Positions 1 to 7,846 are shown, numbered from the stretch's first letter. The stretch: DNA of 45,496 nucleotides from CAZVJA01 sp964626885 (GCA_964626885.1 CAZVJA010000017.1:1-45496); one strand, 5' to 3'. Notes: a model not told the origin generated them from the sequence alone. Numbers and translations: made by a program.

Positions 1-516
1 CGGCGCCGTTGCGGGTGTGGATTTCGGTTTTCTGGGACGTGTTTTTCTTGGGTACTGTCGCCACTTTCTGCTTCGCTCTCTTTCGCATCGGCTACGATTT
101 CCGTTGTGGGTCGGCGATACAAACACCGTCGAACGGGATGTCACATTCCTCCCGCTCCCCCCGACCCGCGATCTTTGCGGGAGGGGTCCAAGCGTCGAAA
201 TCCTCCCACATTAGCAGTCTAGTCCAGACCGAGACGCGGGACGAGTCCCCGGTCCCCTTTTCCGACCCGCGAATACAACTTCCCCGGCCTGATCCCGGAG
301 ATCTCCTTCCCAGAATCGGCAGGGGGCGGCTCTCTCCTCGCACCAACCCACGGAATTCCCCGCCACAATCGCTCCTCTGCCGTGGGGGCAACGAACCGGC
401 CAATGATCGGGACCGGGTCAACCTGTCACGTCCTACGAACCACGACGGTTGAACGGGCAAAATGGTTCGGGGCAAAGGGGAACGCCACCGGGGAAAGCAG
501 GCATCGGGTGTGCATC

Positions 517-538
517 TTTTCCTCTCCCCTCGCGGGGG
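517..538 (-). repeat. Partial copy of C-rich palindromic intergenic repeat
   Basis: The bases TTTTCCTCTCCCCTCGCG are close to the reverse complement of part of the hairpin repeat at 6130-6160 (CGCGAGGGGAGAGGGGAGAAAA side). Only one half of that palindrome is recognisable here; the other half has decayed or was never present. The two copies are in opposite orientation. This is a visual match, not an alignment score. Confidence 0.4.
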
Positions 539-587
539 GCTTTGCGCAAAAAGTATAGTAGTCCTCTACACAGTCGTAGACAGAGCA

Positions 588-605
588 CCCCGGGCTTGCC
601 CGGGG
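588..605. terminator. GC-rich hairpin downstream of glnA
   Basis: CCCCGGG (588-594) pairs perfectly with CCCGGGG (599-605) around a CTTG loop. No T-run follows on either strand, so it is not a textbook intrinsic terminator. It lies about 125 bases beyond the glnA stop codon and could end or stabilise that transcript, or be an interspersed palindromic element. Confidence 0.35.
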
Positions 606-730
606 GTATCTATGAGGATCGGTGAACAATCAGAGCACGGAAGATGGAGGGTACAGAACGGCCTCTCCTGAAGCCCGTGAAAGGAGGAAGGCAGGAAAGC
701 GGTCGGCTGTTCTTGAAGCCGGGAGCCCGC

Positions 731-2143
731 TCAGATGTCGTAATACATCGCGAACTCCCACGGATGCGGGCGCTGGCGGAGGGCTTCCACTTCGCTGCTC
801 GTCTTGTACCAGATCCAGGTATCGATCACGTCCTCGGTGAAGACATCCCCCTTGAGCAGAAACTGGTGATCGTCGCGCAGCCCTGCCAGCGATTCTTCCA
901 GCGAGACGGGGGTTTTCGGGACGAGCAGCAGTTCGTCCGGGCCGAGGTCGTAGATGTCCTTGTCGAGCGGCGGGCCGGGCGAAACTTTGTTCTGAATGCC
1001 GTCGAGCGCCGCCATCAGCACGGCCGACATCGCGAGATAGGGATTCGATGAAGAGTCGGGGCAGCGGTACTCGAATCGTTTTGTCGAGGGGCTCGGGCTA
1101 TGAACCGGAATACGAATCGCGGCCGAGCGGTTGCGGTAGCTGTAGGTGAGATTGATCGGCGCCTCGAAGCCCGGCACCAGACGCTTGTAGCTGTTGGTGG
1201 TGGGGCAGCAGAACGCCAACAGCGCCCGGGAGTGCTTGAGGATGCCCCCCATCGCGTGGATTGCCATGTCGCTTAAGCCGCCGTACCCGGAACCCGCGAA
1301 AAGCGTCTCCCCTTTCTTCCACAGCGAGAGATGCAGGTGCATGCCGGAGCCGTTGTCATTCCACAGGGGCTTGGGCATGAAGGTTGCGGTCTTGCCGTGC
1401 CGCGCCGCCACGTTCTTCACGACGTACTTGTACCGCAGCAGGTTGTCGGCGGTGCGCAACAAGGGGGCATACTTCATGTCGATTTCGCATTGACCGCCGG
1501 TGGCCACTTCATGATGCTGCGCTTCGACCTGCACGCCGCACTCCATGAGCGTGAGCATCATCTCGGTGCGAATGTCCTGCAACGTGTCGGCTGGGGGGAC
1601 AGGGAAATAACCTTCCTTGTAGCGAATCTTGTAGCCAGCGTTCGGGCCGTCCTGTTGCGTGCCGCGGTTCCATTGCCCTTCGACGCTGTCGACGTGGTAA
1701 TACGATTCGTGCTCATTCTGGTCGAAGCGGACTTTGTCGAAGATGAAGAACTCCGCTTCCGGGCCGAAGTTCGCTTCATCGGCGAGGCCGGTCGACTTCA
1801 TGTAGCTTTCGGCTTTTCGGGCGACGTTCCGCGGATCCTTCGCGTAGTCCTCGCGGGTAATCGGATCCTGAATGTTGCAAGTCATCGCCAGCGTCTGGTG
1901 CATGAAGGGGTCGACGACGGCGGTTTCTGGCTGCGGAACGACGAGCATGTCGCTTTCGTTAATCGCCTGCCAGCCGCGCATCGAGGAGCCGTCGAAACCG
2001 AAGCCGTCTTCAAACGAACGTTCGGTCAGTGCCTGCACCGGGATGGTGAAGTGCTTCTGGGTGCCGGGGAAATCCATAAAGCGAAGATCGACGGCGCGAA
2101 TTTCCCGTTCGCGACACAAGGCCAGCACTTCTTTGGGGGTCAT
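731..2143 (-). CDS. glnA: Glutamine synthetase, type I (GSI-beta-like)
   Basis: Catalyses ATP-dependent condensation of glutamate and ammonium to glutamine, the central step of ammonium assimilation, in the cytoplasm as a dodecamer in characterised homologues. The 470 residues match the usual GSI length. Visible motifs in order: FDGSS near residue 50, FGPEAEFF near 127, GGQCEIDM near 212, NGSGMHLHLSLW near 265, VPGFEAPINL and RNRSAAIRIP, then RFEYRCPD. Tyr398 in DIYDLGPDE sits where the adenylylated Tyr397 of enteric GSI lies, so control by adenylylation is possible, although the surrounding residues differ from the usual NLYDLP. It stands alone and is divergent from the next gene; a sigma-54-type promoter lies about 60 bases upstream. 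No glnK, ntrB or ntrC is present in the window. Confidence 0.97.
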   Translation of the reverse strand: MTPKEVLALCREREIRAVDLRFMDFPGTQKHFTIPVQALTERSFEDGFGFDGSSMRGWQAINESDMLVVPQPETAVVDPFMHQTLAMTCNIQDPITREDYAKDPRNVARKAESYMKSTGLADEANFGPEAEFFIFDKVRFDQNEHESYYHVDSVEGQWNRGTQQDGPNAGYKIRYKEGYFPVPPADTLQDIRTEMMLTLMECGVQVEAQHHEVATGGQCEIDMKYAPLLRTADNLLRYKYVVKNVAARHGKTATFMPKPLWNDNGSGMHLHLSLWKKGETLFAGSGYGGLSDMAIHAMGGILKHSRALLAFCCPTTNSYKRLVPGFEAPINLTYSYRNRSAAIRIPVHSPSPSTKRFEYRCPDSSSNPYLAMSAVLMAALDGIQNKVSPGPPLDKDIYDLGPDELLLVPKTPVSLEESLAGLRDDHQFLLKGDVFTEDVIDTWIWYKTSSEVEALRQRPHPWEFAMYYDI

Positions 2144-2201
2144 TCCGGAAGAATCCCGTCGGTATGTGGTTTTCGATGGTCAGATTTCATCTTACGGTCT
2201 G

Positions 2202-2217
2202 GGCAAATGGTGTACCA
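2202..2217 (-). promoter_or_regulatory. Sigma-54 (RpoN) -24/-12 promoter of glnA
   Basis: Read on the minus strand the sequence is TGGTACACCATTTGCC. Against the RpoN consensus TGGCAC-N5-TTGC it keeps the invariant GG and GC with exact spacing, and only one base of the two conserved blocks differs (T for C). The -12 GC lies about 60 bases before the glnA start codon. Nitrogen-regulated glnA promoters in other bacteria use sigma-54 with NtrC, which fits. No NtrC-type enhancer site was identified upstream. Confidence 0.7.
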
Positions 2218-2278
2218 CTCTGTCTCATCTTGACCCCCACCAAGCTCAACCCTACGATTCCTCGCCCGATTTCCCTTG

Positions 2279-2292
2279 GGGAGCACGCTCCC
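2279..2292. promoter_or_regulatory. Palindrome abutting the start codon of the 2293 gene
   Basis: GGGAGC (2279-2284) and GCTCCC (2287-2292) form a perfect palindrome with a two-base centre that ends directly before the ATG at 2293. It covers the purine-rich bases that would serve as ribosome binding site. It could be a protein-binding operator or chance; the centre is too short for a stable RNA loop without losing the inner pairs. Confidence 0.3.
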
Positions 2293-3039
2293 ATGCGTCG
2301 TTTTCGTGCAGGTTTGCTCTGGATGCTCTTTGCCGCCGCAATTGGGGGGGGGCTGGTGGCCCTGTTCTGGGCCTTTGGACAGGTGCCCGACTTCTACGAA
2401 GCCGCCCTGGAAAAACAGCCGGAACCGGCCGTTCGGCGAGAATCGGCTCGGGTCTTCGAGCAGCGGACGCTGCAACTCGCCGACGGCATTCAGCACGCCG
2501 ACCAATGGGCCGAAGAGTTCACCCAGACGCAGATCAACAGTTGGCTCTCCGAAGAACTCCCCCGAAAATTCGGGCAAGTTCTCCCGGAAGGAGTGAGCGA
2601 CCCGCGGGTGGAACTGGCGGGGAAATCTCTCAGCGTCGGCTTCCGGTACAACCGGGGACAATGGAACAGCGTGGTGAGCGTCCGCATTCGGCCGTGGGTG
2701 CCTCAGCCGAATCAGCTCGCGTTTGAAATCGAATCGATTCGAGCCGGTCTGGTTCCGATTCCGCTGGAGCACATTCTGCACGAGCTTTCGGACCACCTAA
2801 AGACCGAAGGTCTGCGGATCGAGTGGAGCGAACTGCACGGCAACGAGGTCGTGATTCTGCACCTCGGCTCGGTGAAAGAGGGGCAGCCGGTACTCGAAGG
2901 GGTGCAGGTGATTGAAGGAGCGATCCGCGTGGCGGGGCGGCGAGGGATTCCTTCGTTGGAATTGAAGGGTACACCTGCGCGTGAGAGTGACGTGGGACAG
3001 AAACGGGTTTCCGTTTCGCGCGAAGCTACGAACGAATGA
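2293..3039 (+). CDS. Membrane-anchored protein of unknown function
   Basis: I place the start at the ATG at 2293 because the protein then opens with a positively charged stretch (MRRFR) followed by a hydrophobic segment at residues about 6-28, a typical signal anchor; the open frame extends further upstream but overlaps the glnA promoter region. The mature part (to residue 248) contains the phrase FTQTQINSWLSEEL followed by alternating hydrophobic and polar stretches that suggest beta strands. That layout recalls small anchored proteins with a lipid-binding-like beta fold such as YpmS/DUF2140, but the likeness is loose and I assign no function. It is divergent from glnA and followed after 157 bases by the STN-domain gene. 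Confidence 0.75.
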   Translation: MRRFRAGLLWMLFAAAIGGGLVALFWAFGQVPDFYEAALEKQPEPAVRRESARVFEQRTLQLADGIQHADQWAEEFTQTQINSWLSEELPRKFGQVLPEGVSDPRVELAGKSLSVGFRYNRGQWNSVVSVRIRPWVPQPNQLAFEIESIRAGLVPIPLEHILHELSDHLKTEGLRIEWSELHGNEVVILHLGSVKEGQPVLEGVQVIEGAIRVAGRRGIPSLELKGTPARESDVGQKRVSVSREATNE

Positions 3040-3063
3040 ACCGGCGAGCGCCTGCGAATATTT

Positions 3064-3092
3064 TTGCACTTTCGCCCAGCCGGTGGTATGCT
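3064..3092 (+). promoter_or_regulatory. Sigma-70-type promoter of the STN-domain gene
   Basis: TTGCAC (3064-3069) and TATGCT (3087-3092) are separated by exactly 17 bases, close to the TTGACA/TATAAT consensus. Transcription would start near 3099 and leave a leader of about 98 bases before the ATG at 3197. It lies just after the stop codon of the preceding gene, so the two genes need not share a transcript. Confidence 0.5.
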
Positions 3093-3196
3093 GAGCGGCG
3101 CGCGGGCCTTGGTGATGACGCGTGATTCTATGATGAAGTGTCGTTTCGCCCTGAATGTGTCGTGCGGGTTGTGGCCGGCTTATCAAGGAGACAGTC

Positions 3197-3964
3197 ATGT
3201 CGACGTCGTCGAGCAAACGGTTTGTGCGTCGCGGCTTGGTGTTTGGCGTGGGACTGCTGGCTATCGTCGCGTTGATGGCTTCGCGCGGTTCGGGGGATGA
3301 TGCCAAGCAATCCGAACCTGTCGAGGTATTGAAGGACGAGGTGAAACCCGATGTGCCAGTGGCGGTGGTGAGGCAGGACAAGCAGGAACACATTGAAGCG
3401 GTTCTCAAGGACCCGACGCAGGTCCAATTCGACGGAACACCCTTGAACGAAGTGATGTCCTATCTCGCCGATGTGCATCACTTCACCGTGATGTTGGACA
3501 AGAACGCCCTTGAGGAGATTCCCATTGCTACCGACGTCCCGATTACGATTTCCCTGTCGGACATCAAGCTGGCCAGTACCCTCAACCTGATCCTTGAACC
3601 TCTGCAGCTGACCTACATCATTGAGGACGAAGTGCTGAAGATCACCACGGTCAACCGCGCCAATGAGCGGATGGAAGTTCGGATCTATGATACGCGCGGC
3701 CTCGAGGGCTCCGGCTACACTTCCGAACTTCTGACCGAGGTCATTAGGACTTCGATTCCCCGCGCGAGATGGAAGCAATCAAAAGACGATGAGGAGGGGG
3801 GAACGGTGGTCAGCCTCTCCGACGGGCTCGTCGTCACACAATCGCAACCGGTGCATCGCGAGATTGCAAAGGTGCTCCAAATGCTCGAGCAGCACGCGAA
3901 GGGACGAACCCCTTCAAACCCGACCGGCAACGCCCAGACTTCGGTGGCGCCCTATACACCATGA
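3197..3964 (+). CDS. Exported STN (secretin/TonB short N-terminal) domain protein
   Basis: The ATG at 3197 is preceded by AAGGAGA at 3185-3191, a strong ribosome binding site, so the open frame upstream is not used. The 255-residue protein has a signal segment at about residues 7-28 (RFVRRG followed by a hydrophobic run). Residues about 70-155 (VQFDGTPLNEVMSYLADVHH ... LKITT) match the pattern of the STN domain of secretins and TonB-dependent receptors, which packs two short beta-alpha-beta units. Planctomycetes have many free-standing exported proteins with this domain; their partners are unknown. The C-terminal half (LVVTQSQPVHREIAKVLQMLEQ) also resembles the linker seen after such domains. 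No secretin pore domain follows, so it is not itself a channel. Confidence 0.8.
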   Translation: MSTSSSKRFVRRGLVFGVGLLAIVALMASRGSGDDAKQSEPVEVLKDEVKPDVPVAVVRQDKQEHIEAVLKDPTQVQFDGTPLNEVMSYLADVHHFTVMLDKNALEEIPIATDVPITISLSDIKLASTLNLILEPLQLTYIIEDEVLKITTVNRANERMEVRIYDTRGLEGSGYTSELLTEVIRTSIPRARWKQSKDDEEGGTVVSLSDGLVVTQSQPVHREIAKVLQMLEQHAKGRTPSNPTGNAQTSVAPYTP

Positions 3965-4039
3965 TCTAATTCAATCAAACGGCGAGACGCGAAACGAGGC
4001 GGATTTTATCTCGGCGCCACATTCGTCGTTCCGATCGTG

Positions 4040-4963
4040 CTACGTCGCCAGGAAGGCGTGGGGGTCAAAATCCTCAAGCCGGGATTCGTAAAATCCGAGC
4101 CGGCCGCGGATCGTGGCCGACTCCCTCGGCTGGAGGTCTTTGAACTTCGGGTCGGCGTGCAGGCAGGGGTGGTTCGGGTTCGAGACGAGTGAGAGTGTGT
4201 CGGAGAACCAGGTCATCGCCATCAGCCGCGTCCCCTGGTTGGAAACACAAACTGCGATCGGCAGGTCTGCTAACGGCGTCCCCTTGGTCCGCCAGCCGAG
4301 GCGATACGGACCCGCCCCTTCCGGGAGCGTGCGGGCCTCGGTCATGTTAATCCAGCCGCGCGTCGGGTGATGCACGAATTTGTTGTCGCGGGTGTAGTCA
4401 GCGAACTCCTTGATCGCGCGGAGATAGGCGCAGGTCTGCAGGGTGATCTGCTCCAGCGGCTCTTTGCCGCCGTTGTGGAGATGCAGCTCCATCTCGACGT
4501 TCGGAGCTTTGCCTTTCACCAGGCTGCCGCCGAAGCGGACACCGTTGGGCAAGGTCCGCTCGAAGGCGATGCCGCGCGGAATCTCTCGCCAGGGAACCTT
4601 GGGGAGGTCGGAAAAATCCTGCGGAAAGGCGGGGTTCACATGGCTTAAGAAGATCAATTCCTTTCCGACGAAAATCGCCTCGGGAAAATCAAGCCAAATG
4701 TAATCCTGGCTGGGCCAGGCAGGGCTGATCCAGGCGATCTGCTCGAAAGGGTAATGCGGCCGCCACTGCCCGGGAAGAATGCGGATTCCCTTGGCGTGCG
4801 TTTCGTAGGTTTCCTTGGGCGCGGCCGGTTGGGCGTCACGCTTTTTCGACGGCTCCGCGAAGGCAAGTCCCGGGTAGAGAGCTGCTGAAGCAGCACAGCC
4901 GCACGACGAGAGAAACCCGCGGCGGCTGATGGGAGGACTTGTCTGTTCGGAGTTCGGATTCAT
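4040..4963 (-). CDS. Tat-exported protein of unknown function
   Basis: The 307-residue product starts at the ATG at 4963 after a GGGG stretch; a TTG four codons upstream is less likely. Residues about 15-40 carry the twin-arginine motif ISRRGFLSSCG, then a short hydrophobic stretch ending in GLAFA, which indicates export of a folded protein by the Tat pathway. The rest (from WRPHYPFEQIAWISPAWP onward) has many aromatic residues and ends in a beta-rich segment with a histidine- and asparagine-containing stretch (NHPCLHADPKF). I recognise no catalytic family. It is convergent with the STN-domain gene and has no clear operon partner; the next gene on the same strand is the foreign-looking GIY-YIG gene 140 bases upstream. 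Confidence 0.8.
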   Translation of the reverse strand: MNPNSEQTSPPISRRGFLSSCGCAASAALYPGLAFAEPSKKRDAQPAAPKETYETHAKGIRILPGQWRPHYPFEQIAWISPAWPSQDYIWLDFPEAIFVGKELIFLSHVNPAFPQDFSDLPKVPWREIPRGIAFERTLPNGVRFGGSLVKGKAPNVEMELHLHNGGKEPLEQITLQTCAYLRAIKEFADYTRDNKFVHHPTRGWINMTEARTLPEGAGPYRLGWRTKGTPLADLPIAVCVSNQGTRLMAMTWFSDTLSLVSNPNHPCLHADPKFKDLQPRESATIRGRLGFYESRLEDFDPHAFLAT

Positions 4964-5103
4964 ATCGCGCCCCAAAGTTAGATAGCAGGCCGCTTTTTCA
5001 GCCAGCTTTGTGCCGGACTTCTCAATAAGTTACTCGACCAAGCACATTCTGCTCAAAAAATGTTAGCCCTGCTACGCGATGCAAGTATGACACCCAACTC
5101 TAT

Positions 5104-5916
5104 TCAATCCCGGTACGGCTCGATCCTGATTGCAGTCTTCGCCAATAAAGTAATCGTCACTTCCTGCATCTCGGACAATGCTTGGCGAAACCAATTTCGG
5201 AGTCCGGTGCCACCCATGATTCTTGGGGTTTCGTTCCTCTGTGCCGTTCTGTTAATAGTGCCGACTATCGGATGTTTAGCCCTTCCGAAGAAAATCTCAA
5301 TCCTTTGCCCATTGCTACCGAACTGGTCAGCATGGGCAACTCGGACGTTAAAGAAACCCTGTTCGTAGTATGTTTTGTGTATGACGAGCGGAAATGATTT
5401 GTATGGTGTTGAAGGTTGTTGTCGAGTCTTCAACGAGAACCTCTTCTTTTTCTTTTGGCCTGCTTTGCAGCAGTTCCATTCTGGTTGATGGCACTCAAGC
5501 AATCGTTTCTCAACCTGCTTATGATGGTGAGTTGCGTGAAACCATAGCCCGATCTGATGCCCAGACTCAATCTCCTCGTAGATGAGGGAATTAAGACGGC
5601 AGTTAGTCTCCTGGCCACCCTGAAAGCAATTTCTTGGCGAAATGTTGCCATATCCATTATTGTAACGATCTGAAAGGTTCACGGTCTCCCCGATGTACCT
5701 GACAGATCTGTCTACAACGAGAACGTAAACGCCTGCGACGTCGATTCCACGAGGAACTCGAAACTTGCAAAAGGGTCCACTTCCGTAAGCGTGGATCGGC
5801 AGGTCTCGAGTGTTGTTGTAGTATCGATGCGGCTTCTTCGGCTGGATTGTGCCCTCAGGACCGACCTCCGGCTCGAGATTGCAGACTAATTTAAACTGGA
5901 AGCCATCAATATTCAT
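5104..5916 (-). CDS. GIY-YIG nuclease-like protein with an extra C-terminal domain
   Basis: The 270-residue protein holds a GIY-YIG domain at about residues 58-150: GVY at 62-64, YIG at 74-76, Arg84 in LSDRYNNGYG, Glu136 in KQVEKRLLE and Asn148 in PEWN. These are the positions of the full catalytic set of the family, whose members cut DNA in repair, restriction, homing and recombination. A lysine-rich linker (KKKKRF, about 155-160) leads to a conserved-looking C-terminal part (about 175-270: HKTYYEQGFFNV ... RIMGGTGLRNWFRQ), perhaps a DNA-binding or specificity domain; I cannot name it with certainty. The gene is AT-richer than its neighbours and lies beside intergenic repeats, which suggests acquisition. 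No methyltransferase or other restriction partner is adjacent. Confidence 0.85.
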   Translation of the reverse strand: MNIDGFQFKLVCNLEPEVGPEGTIQPKKPHRYYNNTRDLPIHAYGSGPFCKFRVPRGIDVAGVYVLVVDRSVRYIGETVNLSDRYNNGYGNISPRNCFQGGQETNCRLNSLIYEEIESGHQIGLWFHATHHHKQVEKRLLECHQPEWNCCKAGQKKKKRFSLKTRQQPSTPYKSFPLVIHKTYYEQGFFNVRVAHADQFGSNGQRIEIFFGRAKHPIVGTINRTAQRNETPRIMGGTGLRNWFRQALSEMQEVTITLLAKTAIRIEPYRD

Positions 5917-6129
5917 ATTCGCAGCGATTCCGTCCAGGTGTCACACGGTACAGGTCGTCATTCATTATCACTTGTCATTCATTCATGCTTCTTCATTCGT
6001 CAGTTCCGCAGGATGGGCCAAGTCTTCGAGTCCCACCGATTCTTCACATCGCTACGGTATGTCTCGCAAAGCCTTCGGTACACCCTATCATGTCCCGATT
6101 CGTTTTTCGCGCTGCCCCCTCACCCCCGA

Positions 6130-6154
6130 CCCCTCTCCCGCGAGGGGAGAGGGG
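6130..6154. repeat. C-rich palindromic intergenic element
   Basis: CCCCTCTCCC (6130-6139) is perfectly complementary to GGGAGAGGGG (6145-6154) with a five-base loop GCGAG. It is preceded by a C-rich stretch and followed by AGAAAATC. A decayed copy in the opposite direction occurs at 517-538. This style of element is widespread between genes in planctomycete and some other GC-rich genomes. It has no T-run on the side needed to end the neighbouring genes. Confidence 0.6.
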
Positions 6155-6260
6155 AGAAAATCATCCCACCCGTGACATCGGGAAATCCCGTGTGTTCACC
6201 AAAATTCCTTCGTGAATCTTCGTACGCAATGAACAGGGGCATACACCCTCGCACGCCTTT

Positions 6261-6302
6261 TGAATGCCGACCGCTTGTCGCTGAATGCTAACCGCTGATC
6301 GC
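6261..6302. repeat. Two-unit 21-base tandem repeat
   Basis: The units are TGAATGCCGACCGCTTGTCG plus C (6261-6281) and TGAATGCTAACCGCTGATCG plus C (6282-6302), matching at 17 of 21 positions. A third partial unit (TAACCGCT) follows at about 6310-6317. The array runs almost up to the end of the DUF1501 reading frame at 6322. Confidence 0.65.
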
Positions 6303-6321
6303 TCTTAACTAACCGCTCCCC

Positions 6322-7791
6322 TCACGCCAGCAGTTCGCGAACGATGCGCGGGTCGTCAGTCGGGCCGATCAGCCGTTGGTCGAGTCCCTGGTACGGGTAT
6401 GAGAACGTGAACGGATCGAAGCCGAGCAGGTGCAGAATCGTCGCTTGCAGATCCTGCACGCTCATCTTGTCGCGGGTGATGAAGTAGCCCAGCTCGTCGG
6501 TCTCGCCGTGCGTGATCCCCCCCTTGATGCCGCCGCCGGCCATACAGATGGAGAAGCAGTGCGGGTGATGATCGCGGCCGAGGAACTTTGAGCCGTTCCG
6601 TTCTTCGTTCATCGACGTCCGGCCGAATTCGCCCCCCCACACCACAAGCGTTTCATCGAGCAGGCCGCGCTGCTTGAGGTCTTTGAGCAGTGCCGCAACC
6701 GGCTGGTCGACATCGCGAGCCTTCTTGGCGATCCCCTGCACGATGTCGTTGTCCGGTCCGGTGCCGTGCATGTCCCAACCCCAGTCGAAGAGTTGCACGT
6801 AGCGGACCCCCTGCTCGACCAGTCGCCGCGCCAGCAGACAGTTGTTCGCGAACGATGCCTTCCCCGGCTCGGCGGCATACATTTCCTGAATGTGCTTCGG
6901 TTCGTGGGAAATATCCATCACGTCGGGCACCGAAATCTGCATGCGATAGGCCAACTCGTACTGGCTGATGCGCGCTAGCGTCTCGGGATCGCCGACCTGT
7001 GCCGCCTCGAACTCGTTGAGTTTGCGAAGTGCATCGAGGCTGCGGCGACGGACGTCGCGATCCATCCCCGCCGGATTCCCCACGTAGAGAATCGGGTCGC
7101 CAACCGTGCGGCACTGCACCCCTTGATACACCGACGGCAAGAATCCGCTCCCCCATAGGCTCTTGCCGCCGGAAGGGTCGGTCCCGCCGCTGACGAGCAC
7201 GACGAAACCGGGGAGATCCTGGTTCTCGGTGCCTAGCCCCCAGGTGATCCATGAGCCCATCGACGCGCCGCCGAATCGCGACATGCCGGTGTAGATCAGC
7301 AGTTCCGCCGGTGCGTGGTTGAACTGATCGGTCCACATCGAGCGGATGAGCGCCACGTCGTCGACCATGTTGCTGAAGTGCGGCAGCAGTTCGCTGACGA
7401 CGGTGCCGCTCTCGCCACAGGGACGAAACCGCCACGGCGTTCCCAGCAGCTTGGGGTGCCCCTTGATGAATGCAAACCGCTGATCCTTGAGGAGCGCATC
7501 CGGACAGGGCTGCATGTTGTGCTTGACGAGTTCCGGCTTGTAGTCAAACAACTCGTGCTGCGGGGGCGAGCCGGACATGTGCAGGTAGATGACGTTCTTC
7601 GCACGCCCCTTCTTGGGGGGCTCGCGGCGTTCCATCGGGTTGGCGATCGACGGTGTGGCCGTTGTCGATGACGCGCCGTGGGCCGGACGTCCCAGCATGT
7701 CGGCCAGCGCGATTGCGCCGACGGCAGCTGGACTCTGCCGCAGGAAATGCCGGCGGGTCATTGTTTGCAGGTGTTGAACGTAAGGATTCAT
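6322..7791 (-). CDS. DUF1501 protein, Tat-exported
   Basis: The 489-residue protein is placed to start at the ATG at 7791; the open frame upstream runs into an intergenic repeat and is not credible coding sequence. A Tat motif (TRRHFLRQ) and hydrophobic stretch ending PAHGA lie at about residues 12-40. DUF1501 belongs to the alkaline phosphatase/sulfatase-like fold; visible marks are YLHMSGSPPQHELFDYKP near the N-terminus, the block VVWGGEFGRT, and GRDHHP close to the C-terminus, the latter holding likely metal-binding residues. No substrate is established for the family. It follows the DUF1549/DUF1553 gene on the same strand, the usual pairing in planctomycetes, but with a 221-base repeat-containing gap. 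Confidence 0.92.
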   Translation of the reverse strand: MNPYVQHLQTMTRRHFLRQSPAAVGAIALADMLGRPAHGASSTTATPSIANPMERREPPKKGRAKNVIYLHMSGSPPQHELFDYKPELVKHNMQPCPDALLKDQRFAFIKGHPKLLGTPWRFRPCGESGTVVSELLPHFSNMVDDVALIRSMWTDQFNHAPAELLIYTGMSRFGGASMGSWITWGLGTENQDLPGFVVLVSGGTDPSGGKSLWGSGFLPSVYQGVQCRTVGDPILYVGNPAGMDRDVRRRSLDALRKLNEFEAAQVGDPETLARISQYELAYRMQISVPDVMDISHEPKHIQEMYAAEPGKASFANNCLLARRLVEQGVRYVQLFDWGWDMHGTGPDNDIVQGIAKKARDVDQPVAALLKDLKQRGLLDETLVVWGGEFGRTSMNEERNGSKFLGRDHHPHCFSICMAGGGIKGGITHGETDELGYFITRDKMSVQDLQATILHLLGFDPFTFSYPYQGLDQRLIGPTDDPRIVRELLA

Positions 7792-7846
7792 TAATAAGAC
7801 CTTGCGGATACTTTGTTGTATCGCTCTTGCCGAGGGAACCGAGATC

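Larger units (their letters stand above)
1..730. other. Intergenic region at the left edge, no convincing gene
   Basis: The reading frames in this stretch overlap one another on both strands, are rich in Arg, Ser and Pro, and show no domain, signal peptide or ribosome binding site, so I call no gene. What can be seen are palindromic sequences: a C-rich/G-rich hairpin (CCCGC at 165-169 pairing with GCGGG at 177-181, extended by CCCC/GGGG), a partial copy of an intergenic repeat at 517-538, a 10-base palindrome TTTGCGCAAA at 541-550, and a strong hairpin at 588-605. It lies downstream of glnA, which is transcribed towards it. Confidence 0.6.
5917..6321. other. Repeat-rich intergenic region
   Basis: No gene is seen in these 405 bases. 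From left to right they hold short direct repeats of the type GTCATTCATT (around 5957-5985), a perfect C-rich/G-rich hairpin (6130-6154) and a two-unit 21-base tandem repeat (6261-6302) that ends just before the stop codon of the DUF1501 gene. The sequence must also hold the promoter of the GIY-YIG gene, but I cannot point to a clear -35/-10 pair. Confidence 0.6.

Noticed and set aside
9..452. A 147-codon open frame at the left edge
   Set aside because: No ribosome binding site, no domain, composition rich in Arg, Pro and Ser; a competing frame of similar length exists on the other strand.
1331..2233. A 300-codon open frame opposite glnA
   Set aside because: Antisense to glutamine synthetase, whose motifs are all present.
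2140..2796. A minus-strand open frame of 218 codons upstream of glnA
   Set aside because: It covers the sigma-54 promoter and is antisense to the membrane-anchored protein gene at 2293; no domain is seen.
5104..5916. A complete restriction-modification system around the GIY-YIG gene
   Set aside because: No methyltransferase or specificity gene lies within several kilobases on either side.
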